Shown: positions 13,201-24,530 of the stretch, piece by piece
Position numbering within the stretch: the stretch's first letter is position 1
Layout of the letters: every line of letters starts with the position of its first letter
Program-made: the position numbers and the translations under genes
The notes under the pieces: model-generated
The model's database searches: none
What the model was told of the DNA's origin: nothing
Seen by the model: the letters and a program-made list of their open reading frames with translations, nothing else
NCBI RefSeq assembly: GCF_910592395.1
Contig: NC_088318.1
Span: 14,942,349 to 15,006,348, forward strand
Direction: 5' to 3'
DNA from: Lineus longissimus
Lineage: Eukaryota > Nemertea > Pilidiophora > Heteronemertea > Lineidae
Length of the DNA stretch: 64,000 nt

Positions 13201-16200
13201 TTGATATACACTTTGTCACTAATCTGCTATGTATTCTTTCAGACATAAGCTCTAAGACGTTAAGCCTCCACATCCTAAGCTGTCAGACTGCATATTCATT
13301 AGTATCGACGACTGCACTTGAAATCCGTGACAGTCAAGATCAAATGGAGTCGAGCTGTCCAATCCAAGTGCTTTTTAGCAAGTCGCGAGCACAGCAGTTA
13401 CAACTGGAGGCTGGCTGTGAGGTCAAGATTCAACCACCCTGGTGAGGCTGCTTGAAAGTTTCAAGCGTGTAAATAACGTTATGTTTTCCCCTAAAGGGAA
13501 CATTTCTGTCTTTTTGGATAAAAGACTGCAGCAGGGCACTTCTGCTGACACTGTGATCTTTGTCAAATGTCTTCCAACTTGCAAAAGAGGATTTGAATCT
13601 GGTTGAAATACACATGTATGCATTTGACTACAGAAAAATATGATATCCGCTCCTCTTTCACAGGCAAACCTTGGATCTTTGCAACAGTGGAAGAGTCATA
13701 CTCTGCACCAACTTCTGTTCTATCTCGTCCCGTAAAGATGTACCTGTGACGAGAGTTGAATCTCCGTCCGTAAAGAGAATACTGTTGTACAGCTGGACCT
13801 GCCATTGCCAGCAAGGTAAGAAAGGGATAACTATCTTGTCATTTTGGTAGACCTGTGCTGTCAGAGAATTGTCCCGCTGCGTCCAGCATTCTGTGTTGCC
13901 GGTTTTGGTCAGGTGGACTACCTGACACAAAGATTTTAATACGTTTCTGATTCTTTTCGTGATTTAATTTCAGAGCCCATGATAGATCCTGTAAGCTGCC
14001 CTGGTGAAGTGGTTCGTACGAAGAGGACTAATTCGGGGATCGATCATCAGGTACTTGAGAATGCCATCTTGACCAGTTTTGTCCAGCGATCTGACTAAGT
14101 CTGTGGTTTTTAATGATGTAGTTAATCGACGGTGATGTTTGTTAAGGACATTGTCTCCAAATCACCTAGCATGGCACCGAGAGCTCTAAATGCTGAAGGC
14201 CCACCTTACTGACCTGGTGTCACATTTTTACGATATTTTTTTGAATTTCATTCCAGGGAGACAACAATCCAAAATCATCAACTGATGCTCTGATTCCATT
14301 TAACCGTGGCCTTCAGTGTGTTAATGCTACCCAGCTTCCAAAAGTCAACAGATCAATTTTGGACAGTATTGAGGTTCAAGGGGGTGGCACGATGTATGCT
14401 AGTGTGGCATTTACGGCTGTAGTCCAGAGAACTGTGTGCAGACGTCAATTCATTAGCGATGATGGGTAGGTCTAATTTCTTTTCTTTTGTTATGAAGAAG
14501 TGGCCAGTTTTCACAATCCACTAGAGTTGGATATTCTTCAAATATTGCTGATCCGCTTATTATTGCTTGTATGTATAGCCCTATATGAAGTAATATTATT
14601 TTGAAATGGAATTATATACATCAAAATCTCACCAGTTGTGTCTGTCCATTATCGACATTTCACATTTCCTCTCCAGGAACAGTAACCTTTTGACGCAAAA
14701 AGGAAAGTTGCAGAAAACCGAATTTAGGTGGTCTCTTCTTCTTCAAGATGTCTTCGGTGCGATTTGTGAAGTTTCTATCCCAGATGGCAGCCAGCATCCA
14801 TGGGCAGACGTCATCAAGAATGGGGAGGGCGCTTTGTTTACATTTCACAATCTCTTGATACATCAAAGGACAAATCGAGAAAAGTAGGTTGACCTCAAAG
14901 TACTTGTCATCATGTCCTGCCTGCACTGAGTCAGGGTTCTTCAAAAACTGTTGCAACATGTAAGAAAACAAAGTATAAAGGTGTGCCTCGAAACTGGACA
15001 CAATGTGATTTGTCGCTGTCTTACTCCCTGTAATGGTAGTATTTAGTCGTCTCTAACTTAGATTTCTCTTTTCCCTCCAGAATGCCTTCCCTCTTCAGCA
15101 TGATAGACTCTCTGTGGATGACAGACAAATTCCAGCTTCATATCACTAGCCAGGAGGATTCCACTCAGGTACAATTCTTAAAAGTTTGGACCCATACATG
15201 TTCTTTAGAATCGCTGGTCAATTGACTACAATGTATAAAAAGACAAATTCCCAAAGTGTCATGTGACCTCCCGTCATAGACGTTTAGTCTAACATGTCTA
15301 ACAATTACAGTGGCAATTGTGCCATATTGCCTTTTCCTTTTCCTGACCAACCCCTTTTCTATTTTCCAGGAAAGTTCTGCCCCTGCCACGCCTCCGAGCT
15401 TCTGCTATGTTCTGACAGCCATTCAGGCCACAGCCCAAGTCCAGAGTTCACAACACAGTATGTTCACAGAGCCAAAGGTTACATCACTTGCTGATGTGAA
15501 GCAATTGCAGAAATCTAAACGTATCACATTTGAAGCTAAAGTAATTTATCTACAGAATGGGGTAAGGATTATTTGGCATATTTTTCACCACTTTAGCTTT
15601 TGTGATCATAATGTACTCAGGCCCTTACATATGTACATTACCTGAAAAAACTAATAGATTAGTAGATTCTTCCTATAATGAATAATGCTCTGATAGATTG
15701 GGCTTCTTCTGCACTTATCGCATCCACGAAAACCTCTTTCCAAATCCCCTTTCAGTTTAGACCGTTTCATTGAAGACACTGGGGTGTCAAATAGTCGTTC
15801 TGCCTCATACCCTTGATGGTGTGGCCTACATGTATATTGCGTCTTCACCAATGCAGTTGAGAAAGTAATTACTCATCCCATGAAATTATTATTATTTAGT
15901 TTTCAACCGTTTTACCGTTTTCTTTGTCTAATTTTCAGAAAACAGGTGGCGATACTTTCAATTTATACGTCACAGATCCAACAATCAGTCAACAGTCCGT
16001 CTCCTCGTCTTATGTTCGTATACAAGTTCAGCCAACATGTGGATTCCATCTCATCTCTGATAAAAATATTTTTATGCAGAAATCACTGGTGCTCGTCTTC
16101 AAAGACATCTGGTTACATAATGGTAGGTGTGCGCAATTTCAAACTTAATTTTCTTTTCGATCATTGATGAAAATGTTCTGGGCCCAGGAAGTCAATTGGC

Positions 16201-17912
16201 ATGAGAGAAAAAACATCAGCGTTAGCTTTGCTAAGTGTTGTCCCTTCAGTCAATTCCATTTACAATAGCAGTGTTAGGACTCATCACCAACATTTAATAC
16301 TGCTTATGCCAATGCTGATTCATAGATTCTTTCTTACAGGAAACTACCTGGCGGATGCATATTCAAGAATGTCTTGTGCAAATGATTTGAAATGGTCTCA
16401 ACTTGCAATCCAGGTGCCAAAACCTGCAGGGATCTTCAATTTTGGGATGCTGGTATCGCTTCAGGGTAAGCAAACGTTGACCTTAAAGGCAACATTACAT
16501 AAACTGCCAGTACCAGGTACATGATACGGTATTCTTGACATCTGCTGAAGAACTGAAAAGGTATAATCCGAAAGTGGTATATGAGCCAATACTGTACTGG
16601 TCCACTCAATACCATCTCACAAGATCAATACCACCATGGTCGAGTTGGATCTCTTGCATGTTTTACGGCCATTTTGTGTTCCACTGAGAACAGATCATTT
16701 CCCTAATGTATCATGCAACATCGCATGACCCGGTAATTGTTGCTTCATAAAAATGGCCCCAAAATGTGGCCTAGTCAGATATGTGGCATCATTTTCTGGT
16801 GCTGTGAGCTGATTGTTTGGTCTTGTTTCAGGTAAGATCCAAGAGGTCGATGAAGAGTCGGCATATAGTTGGCCTGTCTGTAATATTTGTGGGAATGAAA
16901 AACTTACATATCAATCAAAAACGCTGTAAGTATTTTCAGGAATGATTTTTTGTGGTTACATGTACTTTTCCTGGGGTGGTCCACACCATGAGTATACAGC
17001 TTACATGGATTGGATCCGTTTCTGATACAGTATGACCTTTTCAAAAGAAAAAATATTGAATTTTTTGCTCACCTTTAATGCTATTGCTTCAGAAATGATA
17101 TCAGATAGTAATTTTTTTCAGAGGCATGCTCTACTGTGGAGAATGCTGTGGCCCTGTACATTCTCCTGTTAACAGATTAAGACTGGACATATTTCTGGAA
17201 ACACCTGATATTGCACCCGATCTCTATAAGATAAAAATACAGGTAGGTGTTGTAGCCTAAGGGGCCGATCATTTAGTAAGTAAGCGATGCACTAGACCAT
17301 GCAGCCCCTCAGATTTGTAGACGTTGCCAGTTATAATTCATTGAGGTATAACTTGGGGATATAGGGAGATAAGTGGCATAGTGGTTACACTTACAGTGCC
17401 AGGCACATACTCAGGTGGTTGTGGGTTCATCAAACACTTAATTTCAAAAAGATTTTCTCCTATTTCAGTTGCTACAGTCTTCAATCGAAATGTTGCTGCC
17501 AGAAGAGGCTGATGAAGAAGTATTACTGCCATTTTCGAGATTTTTCTCTCGTTCATTCATATTTTACCTGTTATTTTCCGAAATAATCATGCTCATGCTG
17601 AGCTGTCATTTCGTTCACCCAATACATATGAGGCACCTCGGTTCTTGGCCTACATTTTAGTTCCATTTTAGTTCCAGTTAACTACAGTTCGATGTCAATT
17701 CCTTGAACAGAAGTATTTTGTCTGTGAGATGAATGTTGTTATGCAATGTGATGTCAATTCATGTTGGCTTCCTTCTTTTTCAGGGCTACGATATCCAGTG
17801 TGTTCTTGATAAAGAAATTGGACCTATCAACTGCATTACAACTTCGGTGCTTAGGAATAAACTCTTGAAGAAAAAAGTCATTCACTTGACCGAGATTGAA
17901 CTGTGGTCATGA
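10260..17912 (+). CDS. SPIDR: SPIDR (KIAA0146), scaffolding protein involved in DNA repair
   Basis: In vertebrates SPIDR links the BLM helicase to RAD51 and supports homologous recombination. Twenty coding exons with matching phases: 10260-10301, 10930-11048, 11317-11468, 11604-11800, 12289-12375, 12700-12914, 13030-13121, 13243-13441, 13664-13815, 13974-14050, 14257-14465, 14677-14883, 15081-15168, 15370-15561, 15939-16122, 16340-16465, 16832-16925, 17122-17242, 17469-17519 and 17784-17912 (TGA). The short first exon encodes MSKKLFVDSGRKRR, like the basic human N-terminus. Diagnostic parts are FGFVEHLQRLHTREKSA.FW, a conserved VLFSK...PPW block, SLFSMIDSLW, a C-terminal zinc ribbon (SWPVCNICGN...LYCGECCGPVHSPV) and the end VLDKEIGPINC...LTEIEL. 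The acidic Ser-rich N-terminal half is poorly conserved, as usual for the family. The gene is complete and diverges from EDC4. Confidence 0.9.
10345..10352. promoter_or_regulatory. Second CRE palindrome, SPIDR intron 1
   Basis: TGACGTCA lies 44 bp downstream of the end of the first coding exon of SPIDR, 187 bp from the promoter copy. Two perfect 8-bp palindromes this close at a gene start suggest CREB/ATF input, but this is inference from motif and position. Confidence 0.4.
12535..12660 (-). repeat. tRNA-derived SINE-like element in SPIDR intron 5
   Basis: On the minus strand the stretch has both internal RNA polymerase III promoter boxes in tRNA order and spacing: an A-box-like TGGTCGAGTGG (12642-12632) and, about 40 bp further, a B-box-like GGGTTCGATATCC (12592-12580). 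The variable-arm spacing resembles tRNA-Leu/Ser. It does not fold as an intact tRNA by eye, so a SINE or tRNA pseudogene fits better. Confidence 0.5.
17365..17450 (+). repeat. tRNA-related SINE-like fragment in a SPIDR intron
   Basis: The intron before the penultimate SPIDR coding exon has an A-box-like GTGGCATAGTGG at 17373-17384 and a B-box-like GTGGGTTCATC at 17421-17431 in the right order. The fragment ends about 20 bp before the splice acceptor of the exon at 17469. No target duplication was found. Confidence 0.4.
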
Positions 17913-18324
17913 GTTGTCTTGAGCTCTGCAGGTCAAAGCATATATCAAACTACATGTAGAAGCCATTATTGATTTTATGGTTCTCACTTTTAATTACATG
18001 TACGTACAGTTCTGGTATTTGTGATAAAATTAATGCTATAAATCCAAGGGGATTTATTGGGGGTTTTCCAGTGGAATTTTCAATTCGAGCTTTTAAATTG
18101 ACAGATAGATGAATTAGATTTGTGTGTGGGCTTATTTATTTAATCTGTGGTCTGGGTCAACGAGCACTATTTAAAGCATGACATACAAGTGTAAGTAGAA
18201 TCAATCATGATCCTGACCAATCCTTTCTGTTTTGATAACCAGTGCAAGGTATTCAGTGGTACAATACAATACATGTCCCATTAAAGCATCCATACTGAAT
18301 TTTGAAAGTGTGACGCGTTGGATA

Positions 18325-18672
18325 GAAAGGGGATAAAAGTCACAGATTCCCAGGAATAAACAAATGACCCTTGGCCAAATTATTTTTGATTGGTCAGAAT
18401 TGAAAATTTAAAATCTCAGTGACCGAGGTACGTGTTGATGAAGGGGGAAGGAAATAATCATGTTGTCTGCTGGAAAATTAAATTGGCTAAAACCACATGA
18501 CTTAGCCTGAAGTGTGATGGCCAATGGCTGTAGTTAAACGATTTTAGACTGAGTATTGGTTTAAAAGTGAGAGGGGGAAAAAGTCATGAATTCCCCTGGG
18601 GAAAATGAAATTGGGCTAAAACCATGTGACTTGACCAGTTAGGAACCAATGACTGTAGGGTGGTAAACCAGG
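18325..18672 (+). repeat. Diverged tandem repeat, unit about 110-135 bp
   Basis: Three degenerate modules can be seen downstream of SPIDR. The last two each contain a purine-rich run followed by AAATTGGCTAAAACCA (or close), ATGACTT or GTGACTT, and then a CCAATGgCTGTAG-like tail. The first shares the AAAGTCACAGATTCCC part with the third. The copies have drifted by many substitutions and small indels. Confidence 0.5.
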
Positions 18673-20351
18673 AGCATTATTGTCCACTAAAAGGGAATTT
18701 TGATTTTTGAAATCAAGGGAATTCTGTATCAGTTTGATTCTGTACTTTTGATTCTGATTAATGAACTTTTGAATTTCGAAACAAAGCTGAAGATTTGTCA
18801 TTGGTTCGAACTGCCAAGTGTATGTTTTAACTTTAAAAAGGTTTAATTTCTCTTAAATTGAATTTTGCTCGATATTTCACGCAATACTTTTTGAATCACT
18901 TTCACCAAGTCATATTATGTACCGGTATTGTGTTTTGTCAACAAAAACCAGACTGATCCACAATCCACCTGTCTGGTGATTCAGCATTATTGATTATGTT
19001 AATGACGGGTTTTTCCAGCCATGTCATGTGGTTCCATTTTATGCTGCGTCATCCATGACTGGGTTCTATAAATTACCAAATCTACAATGTCTATATTATG
19101 AGAGTTTGAAATTTCATGTAAAAAAATAGTCAGTTTATGGAGGATTAGAATTGTAATATGTAAGCTGACAGTATTTCTTGACGAGTCAAAAATTGTGGGA
19201 AAATACTTTTCCGTTGACATTTTATCTTACAGGGGAAAATCTTGTGATGACAAAATCCAGGATGAATAAATTGAGAACATGTATCTGATGTACTGAATTA
19301 AAAGGCCACCTAGCCAATTGTTGTAGCTTCAATTATAAAGCGACATCCTGGCTCACATGGTTTTATACTCACTTTAAATGTAGTGGTACAGTTATTTGTA
19401 AGTAAAAACTTTGTGATCAGAATGCCTCAAGTGATGATTTGTTGATAGCCTGTCTCGTTAGATATAAAATGTGGGCTTATTTTTATGTGTCATGTCATCC
19501 TCAACTAAGCAAATACAAGTGGTTGTGGTCATGTGATAAAAACCAATGAACCACTTCTATTTATATCAAGCCAACGTATAGCATGCCAATCCTTCTACTT
19601 CCAACGTGGCCTTTCCAACAATGTTGGCTCTTGTCCAAAACACTTCTCACTAATTCCTCAGATTAATGTGTTCTAGACCTCAGGCAATTCAAATCAGTGT
19701 AGTTCTTCCAAGGTTAGACATTTCAGTATTAGAAAGCCTTTTGGATTAAAAGTGCATGCTGCAGTGGCATGGTTGAATATTTTCTAAAGCCAATGATTTG
19801 TACAATTCTCATATGTATCTACCAGTCGGTAAATATCTATATTATATTGAGTTATTATAAGCTGCAGTGGAAAGCCTGTGGGTTTTAATTTCGGGAATCC
19901 CCTGGGAAAGTTTTTGCTCACCTGACAGAGATAATGGTGTAAATATGTCAATATCTGTATAATTAATTGTTGATTAAACATGTTGTTTCTCATTCATGTT
20001 CTTTGATATTATTTTATACTGAATTAAGTTTTCCCCTCCCCTCGCCACTGGTCTGATCAGACATATTGCAATATTAAAGAGCAACCTATACTGTAAAGAT
20101 ATGGGAGTAGACAGACTTTATCTGTATTTGGATGGAATATTTTCTGATGCAAGACTCAGTAAATTTCCATCGGTTCTATTTTTGGCTAGTGCTTATTATT
20201 CTGCAAATGGAAAGGGACTGGACATTTAACCATTCTGATGCAACTGAACCAAGGAAGGGACAAGCTTGAATTGACACTTGATTCCAGAGAAAATCAGGGA
20301 TAGTTGTTCGCTTCAGCGTCCCACAGAGAAGCGAACGTTAACCCCCGATGC

Positions 20352-20663
20352 TCAACCTGATGCAACCTCAGAAGGCATGGAAGAGGACATTGCTCTCTTT
20401 GCAGGTGTCAAGTTTAAGGGGAAGAGAGGATTCTCATAAGCACGGTTTATCTCCACAATGCTCATAATCTCAGGAGAACCATATGCCTTAATCAAAAACA
20501 TACTACATATACGTTTTTGCTCAAGCAATCGCCATACTGTAGACGGATCAGGGGGAAAATCCAGATCCCTTGCAAATGTCCAAGTTTTCTTCTCATCTTG
20601 AACAGTCACTGCATCACCAGACTGATTGTCAAGGAGAGTAGACTGGGATCGAAAACTTTCTTT
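20352..20663 (-). other. Unassigned open frame, about 100 codons, minus strand
   Basis: A frame on the minus strand stays open for about 100 codons and ends in TGA at 20352. It includes the stretches TWTFARDLDFPPDPSTVW and YENPLFPLNLTP. There is no ATG near its 5' end: it begins after an in-frame TAG, and GTG is the first possible start. I do not recognise the protein. It could be a 3' exon, a decayed transposon fragment or chance. It lies between the 3' ends of SPIDR and the C/EBP gene. Confidence 0.2.
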
Positions 20664-20766
20664 GGTATAAAACTATGGCAGTCAGCTTAAACCATCTAAA
20701 GAGGATGAAGGTTCTGCAGACTCGTTTCGTATGAATATTCATCCGTTTCTAGACCAATGAAAGAAA

Positions 20767-20806
20767 ATAAAGACTCGTATAAAATAGAAGACTTCTTATT
20801 TTATTT
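20767..20806. terminator. Back-to-back poly(A) signals of SPIDR (+) and C/EBP (-)
   Basis: AATAAA at 20767-20772 on the plus strand and AATAAA read on the minus strand (TTTATT at 20801-20806) lie within 40 bp, between the convergent genes SPIDR and C/EBP. If both are used, the transcripts end facing and slightly overlapping each other. This gives the C/EBP gene a 3' UTR of about 1.3 kb. No intact alternative for the C/EBP gene was looked for beyond this. Confidence 0.45.
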
Positions 20807-22086
20807 CTACACAACAAAAAGTCTTGCACATTCAACAGTATCAAAATAAATTAGCACTTTATGATAATGTACAGAGTATAAGATGACATGTATTTACAAT
20901 ATTTCATAAACCTGATGACAACATATTAAATATTGACAAAGATTTTTTTTAAATAATTTTTTTAACCTGAGAAAATACCATGAATCCACAGGCCTTTGAG
21001 AACTTTTTAAATGCATGATGAAGATGACCACTGTTGAAAAACATGATTGAATTTATGACCTTACTTGTTTTCTACATTTTAAAACATGACTTTTTTACTC
21101 CGAAGCAAATGTGGATGGCACCAAGGGCATGGTATACCTTTGGTGAAAGGGCAAAAAAAAGAAGACGAAATGTCCCAACTGAAAAAAGGTCCTTTCAAGA
21201 AGCCAATCATCTTTATAAAAGGTGGTCTAACTTTTATGGCTAGTGATATGTACAGTACCCTTTTACTGTATAAATGTACCCATGATATTTAGGAAACAAT
21301 ATCATTATCAACACATGCTTTAAAAAAAGTATATAAATAGGCCCCTACTATTTTTACAACAGAGTGAATGTCTTTCGGGAGACGAGACAAATACAGACAA
21401 TACAAAAACAAGTTAAATATGTCAAAACGAGTACTTGTGGTAGTAGTAGATTATTGGTACTACAAGTATTTGTTTATTTAGACATGACAGTTCTAATTGT
21501 TGAAATATCTGGCATATCAGGTACATTGACATTTTTATCAAGACGGGAGTGTAACTCAGTATTGTATAAGCGGGAAGACAACCTCTGCAACATTTTTTTG
21601 GTAAATTTGCTTTTATTATACAGTACATTTGTATGGCCTACATTGGACAAGTGTAACCTCTGTGACCAAACATCAGTCGACACGCAAACCCCGATCCAAG
21701 CACATTCTAAATAACATTTTTAAGTATTCAGAGTGATCCCCATGTTGTATTGCTTTCGGAAAAACCAATATACAATTAAAATCCTCTGGCGTAGCTTCAA
21801 AAAGTGTAATCTAAATAGGTTTTGACTACTCTGCTTCTAGTCCAATGGGATTCGTCATCTCTGTTGCCTTATGCTTTTGTCATTCAAGCATGTCAGGGCG
21901 TATTAAAAGTCTATCTTGAGGCCCAAGGTCAACAACCAGTTACTAGTTAATAATAATACATATGCAGATTGTCTTCCCTTATTCGCAAAAACAGGGCAAG
22001 ACTTTATAATTATCACATAACACTGTCAATGAAGTCATAAACGAACACGAGGTATATGTTAAAATTATCCATCACACACTAGCTAG
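20807..22086 (-). other. Probable 3' UTR of the C/EBP gene
   Basis: AT-rich stretch between the C/EBP stop codon and the minus-strand AATAAA near 20801. No coding potential resembling a known protein was seen. The length would be typical of a regulated transcription-factor mRNA; the assignment rests on position and the poly(A) signal. Confidence 0.45.
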
Positions 22087-23172
22087 TCATTGATTCAGTT
22101 TATCCAACAGCTTTTTATGCTGGGGTGAAATTAATCCTCGTAGATTGGCATTGGAAAATAATCCTCGTAGAACTGTCAATTCTTTGGTAACAAGTTCCAA
22201 TTTCTTCGACAATTGTTTGTTTTCAGATGAAAGAGTTTTAACCTTTTGCTCCGTTTGGCGTTGGCGTTCCCTTGCCTTTTCTCGACTCTTTCTCACCGCC
22301 ACATTATTCCTTTCTCGTTTCTGTTTATACTCCTCCGATCCTTTGGTCAAATCATGTTTGCGTATACCCTTGCTCGGTGGTGGTGACTTTCCTTGGTAAT
22401 TGTCACTAGCGTAATCATCAGCGAACACGTCATGAACTGGTGTTGGTACGTTATCAATGTAATCATACTCAATACTGCCAATAGATCTGCAATCCTCCGA
22501 TACTGAAGACGATGTGGACTCCGGAATCGTAACATACGTTCCCATTTCGGGTACCTCCTGTTTTACTACAACTTTCGACAATTTCTTACCATCACGTGAC
22601 TGCGGCTGCATCATATAACTTGCAATGTCAATGGTTTCAATCTCTGTCTGATGTGACATAAGGCGACTGTTATCTCCCAGTTCTATATCAACAACATCAA
22701 TAGGCTCCTGTTTGACAGGGACCAACCTCGCCGAGTTATGAGATGTTGTGACAGTGTTACTCTTCGTGGTGGCCAGGTTGGATTTGTCTTCTTGACTGGA
22801 AGTTAGCAGGTCCACTTGTGGGAAAAGGCCTTCCCCAGTAGTAAACTTATTCAACTCAGGAGTGTCAATAAAATCAGACAAGTTCAACGATACCTCAGGA
22901 GTATCCAGTGTGCCTTTTTCGTCGTCGAATGAGACTTTTGGGATTGAAGTTACGATTTTCAAGTCCTCCGCACGCAACTTTTGGGTGTATTGCGCAATCA
23001 TCAGATCACTTTCGTAAAAGTCCATTTGGTTTGTCGAGTCCAAACAGGTGTCCATCTTATCAATTATCGATGTGCTCTGTTTAACGTCAGGAGTACCGAA
23101 TGATGTCACCGGTACGTTGTCGGATCGTTTTATACCGCTGTCAGCAATGCTTTTCCTGGAGAAATTTGACAT
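22087..23172 (-). CDS. CCAAT/enhancer-binding protein, activator type (C/EBP alpha/beta/delta/epsilon class), intronless
   Basis: A single open frame of 361 residues with no intron, as in vertebrate CEBPA, CEBPB and CEBPD. The bZIP domain is at residues about 280-341: the basic region ERNNVAVRKSREKARER has the invariant N..AVRKSR contact residues, and the zipper ends TVLRGLF. Upstream activation modules look like those of C/EBP alpha: DFYESDL near 51-57 (compare the vertebrate N-terminal DFYE box) and LNLSDFIDTPELNKF near 96-110 (compare the DLSAYID...F box). Two VKQE sites at residues 153-156 and 203-206 fit the SUMO-acceptor attenuator motif of C/EBPs. The gene lies tail-to-tail with SPIDR. 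I leave the symbol blank because it is likely co-orthologous to all vertebrate activator C/EBPs. Confidence 0.93.
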   Translation of the reverse strand: MSNFSRKSIADSGIKRSDNVPVTSFGTPDVKQSTSIIDKMDTCLDSTNQMDFYESDLMIAQYTQKLRAEDLKIVTSIPKVSFDDEKGTLDTPEVSLNLSDFIDTPELNKFTTGEGLFPQVDLLTSSQEDKSNLATTKSNTVTTSHNSARLVPVKQEPIDVVDIELGDNSRLMSHQTEIETIDIASYMMQPQSRDGKKLSKVVVKQEVPEMGTYVTIPESTSSSVSEDCRSIGSIEYDYIDNVPTPVHDVFADDYASDNYQGKSPPPSKGIRKHDLTKGSEEYKQKRERNNVAVRKSREKARERQRQTEQKVKTLSSENKQLSKKLELVTKELTVLRGLFSNANLRGLISPQHKKLLDKLNQ

Positions 23173-23410
23173 AAGCTCTCACGTCTGTGTCTAGAATCAG
23201 AATGTGCTGACCAATGTTTTCGTTAAGGGAAAATACCACGTCTCATAATGACGTAGCATATTCATCCGCAAAGTTCTAAAAATAGAATTAGGATATCCTT
23301 GAATTCTTCATTAAGCAAGTAAATATACGGACTGCTTCGTTGTTAAAATCGTGATTATATACATAATTTTAAAAATAATGATCATGTATTGCACTAATAT
23401 TCTCCTTTTG
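23173..23410 (-). promoter_or_regulatory. C/EBP upstream region
   Basis: Immediate 5' flank of the intronless C/EBP gene. It contains a CRE-like TGACGTAG near 23249 and an AT-rich stretch. No convincing TATA box or 5' UTR intron was found. Promoter assignment is by position. Confidence 0.4.
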
Positions 23411-23464
23411 CTGATCGGATTGAGAGAACTATATATCCTGATCGGATTGAGAGAACTATATATC
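23411..23464. repeat. Perfect 27-bp direct duplication
   Basis: Two identical adjacent copies of a 27-bp unit (CTGATCGGATTGAGAGAACT plus ATATATC) about 240 bp upstream of the C/EBP start codon. The perfect identity indicates a recent duplication. Confidence 0.85.
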
Positions 23465-23573
23465 CAAGAACCACATCTGTAGTAAGTTGGTTTCTATTTT
23501 TAGACAATGATGTAAGGGTCTCTTGCTGATTGGTAGTTATTTTTAGAAATGACGTATAGGGATGCTTTAAAGC

Positions 23574-23714
23574 GCCATTCTCCAAGCATCGTCAATGGTA
23601 ATCATTGCGGTGAAGTCTGCCTCACTCGACCTACTGTCTCTGCTACATTGGCGCGCCACGTTCTCCAAGCGTCGTCAATCGTGATCATCGTTACCGAGTT
23701 TGTCTTACTCGACC
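23574..23714 (+). repeat. Two copies of a ~57-60-bp dispersed repeat upstream of C/EBP
   Basis: Copies at 23574-23630 and 23655-23714 share TTCTCCAAGC.TCGTCAAT, then GT.ATCAT.G and an ACTCGACCT tail. A third copy, in reverse orientation, is at 41136-41200 between CEBPG and WDR7. It could be a short mobile element or a shared cis-element. Confidence 0.6.
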
Positions 23715-24008
23715 TATACTGGACTATCTGACAATTTCAGCGGGTGCATGTAAATTGGCCATTTGGCCCGGCGCCCGGGAGATTGTTAAATAAAGCACGT
23801 TCTGGCTGCTCGAACCGCGGGAAAATAAAGGGCAATTGAACCAGACACTGGCACTGGCAGCTTGCCGGGTACTTACTCAAGTTCACGAGTTACTGTCTCC
23901 ACAGGCCCTTGAGTACATGTCTTTATAATAGGGGTAGAAGGCGTAAAATAGGGGTATAAGCCCAGGAACTAGGCTAGCATAGAGAAAACCAAAACCATGT
24001 AGGTTGCA

Positions 24009-24530
24009 GCTGCTACCAGTTTGAGACAAAGTCCAGTCTGCCAACCAGATATGCTGTTCCTGTACTCTATTTGAACCAATTATTTGTCAGAGTCACTGGT
24101 TATCAAGACAGCTGCTACCAGTATGAGACAAAGTCACAATCTGCCAACCAGATAAGCTGTGCCTGTACTCCATTTGCAACCAATCATTTGTCAGAGTCAC
24201 TGGTGATCAAGACGGCTGCTACAAGTTGTGAGACAGTCATAATCTGCCAACCAGATAAGCTGTTCCTGTACTCCATTTGCAACCAATCATTTGTCAGAGT
24301 CACTGGTGATCAAGACGGCTGCTACAAGTTGTGAGACAGTCATAATCTGCCAACCAGATAAGCTGTTCCTGTACTCCATTTGCAACCAATCATTTGTCAG
24401 AGTCACTGGTGATCAAGACGGCTGCTACAAGTTGTGAGACAAAGTCACAATCTGCCAACCAGATAAGCTGTTCCTGTACTCCATTTGCAACCAATCATTT
24501 GTCAGAGTCACTGGTGATCAAAATTGCAAC
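24009..24530 (+). repeat. Tandem array, 103-bp unit, about five copies
   Basis: Units beginning GCTGCTAC(C/A)AG start near 24009, 24112, 24215, 24318 and 24421. Each holds ATCTGCCAACCAGATA, CTGTACTCCATTTGCAACC and TTTGTCAGAGTCACTGGT. The period is 103 bp between the last three copies, which are nearly identical; the first two are more diverged. It lies between C/EBP and PHAF1 and is a minisatellite-like array. Confidence 0.9.

Larger units (their letters stand above)
17913..20766 (+). other. SPIDR 3' flank or long 3' UTR; no gene recognised on the plus strand
   Basis: AT-rich sequence with no open frame resembling a known protein on the plus strand. It holds a diverged tandem repeat (18325-18672) and possible poly(A) signals at 18355-18360 and 20767-20772. 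Whether the SPIDR transcript ends early or runs to the second signal cannot be decided from sequence. Confidence 0.4.
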
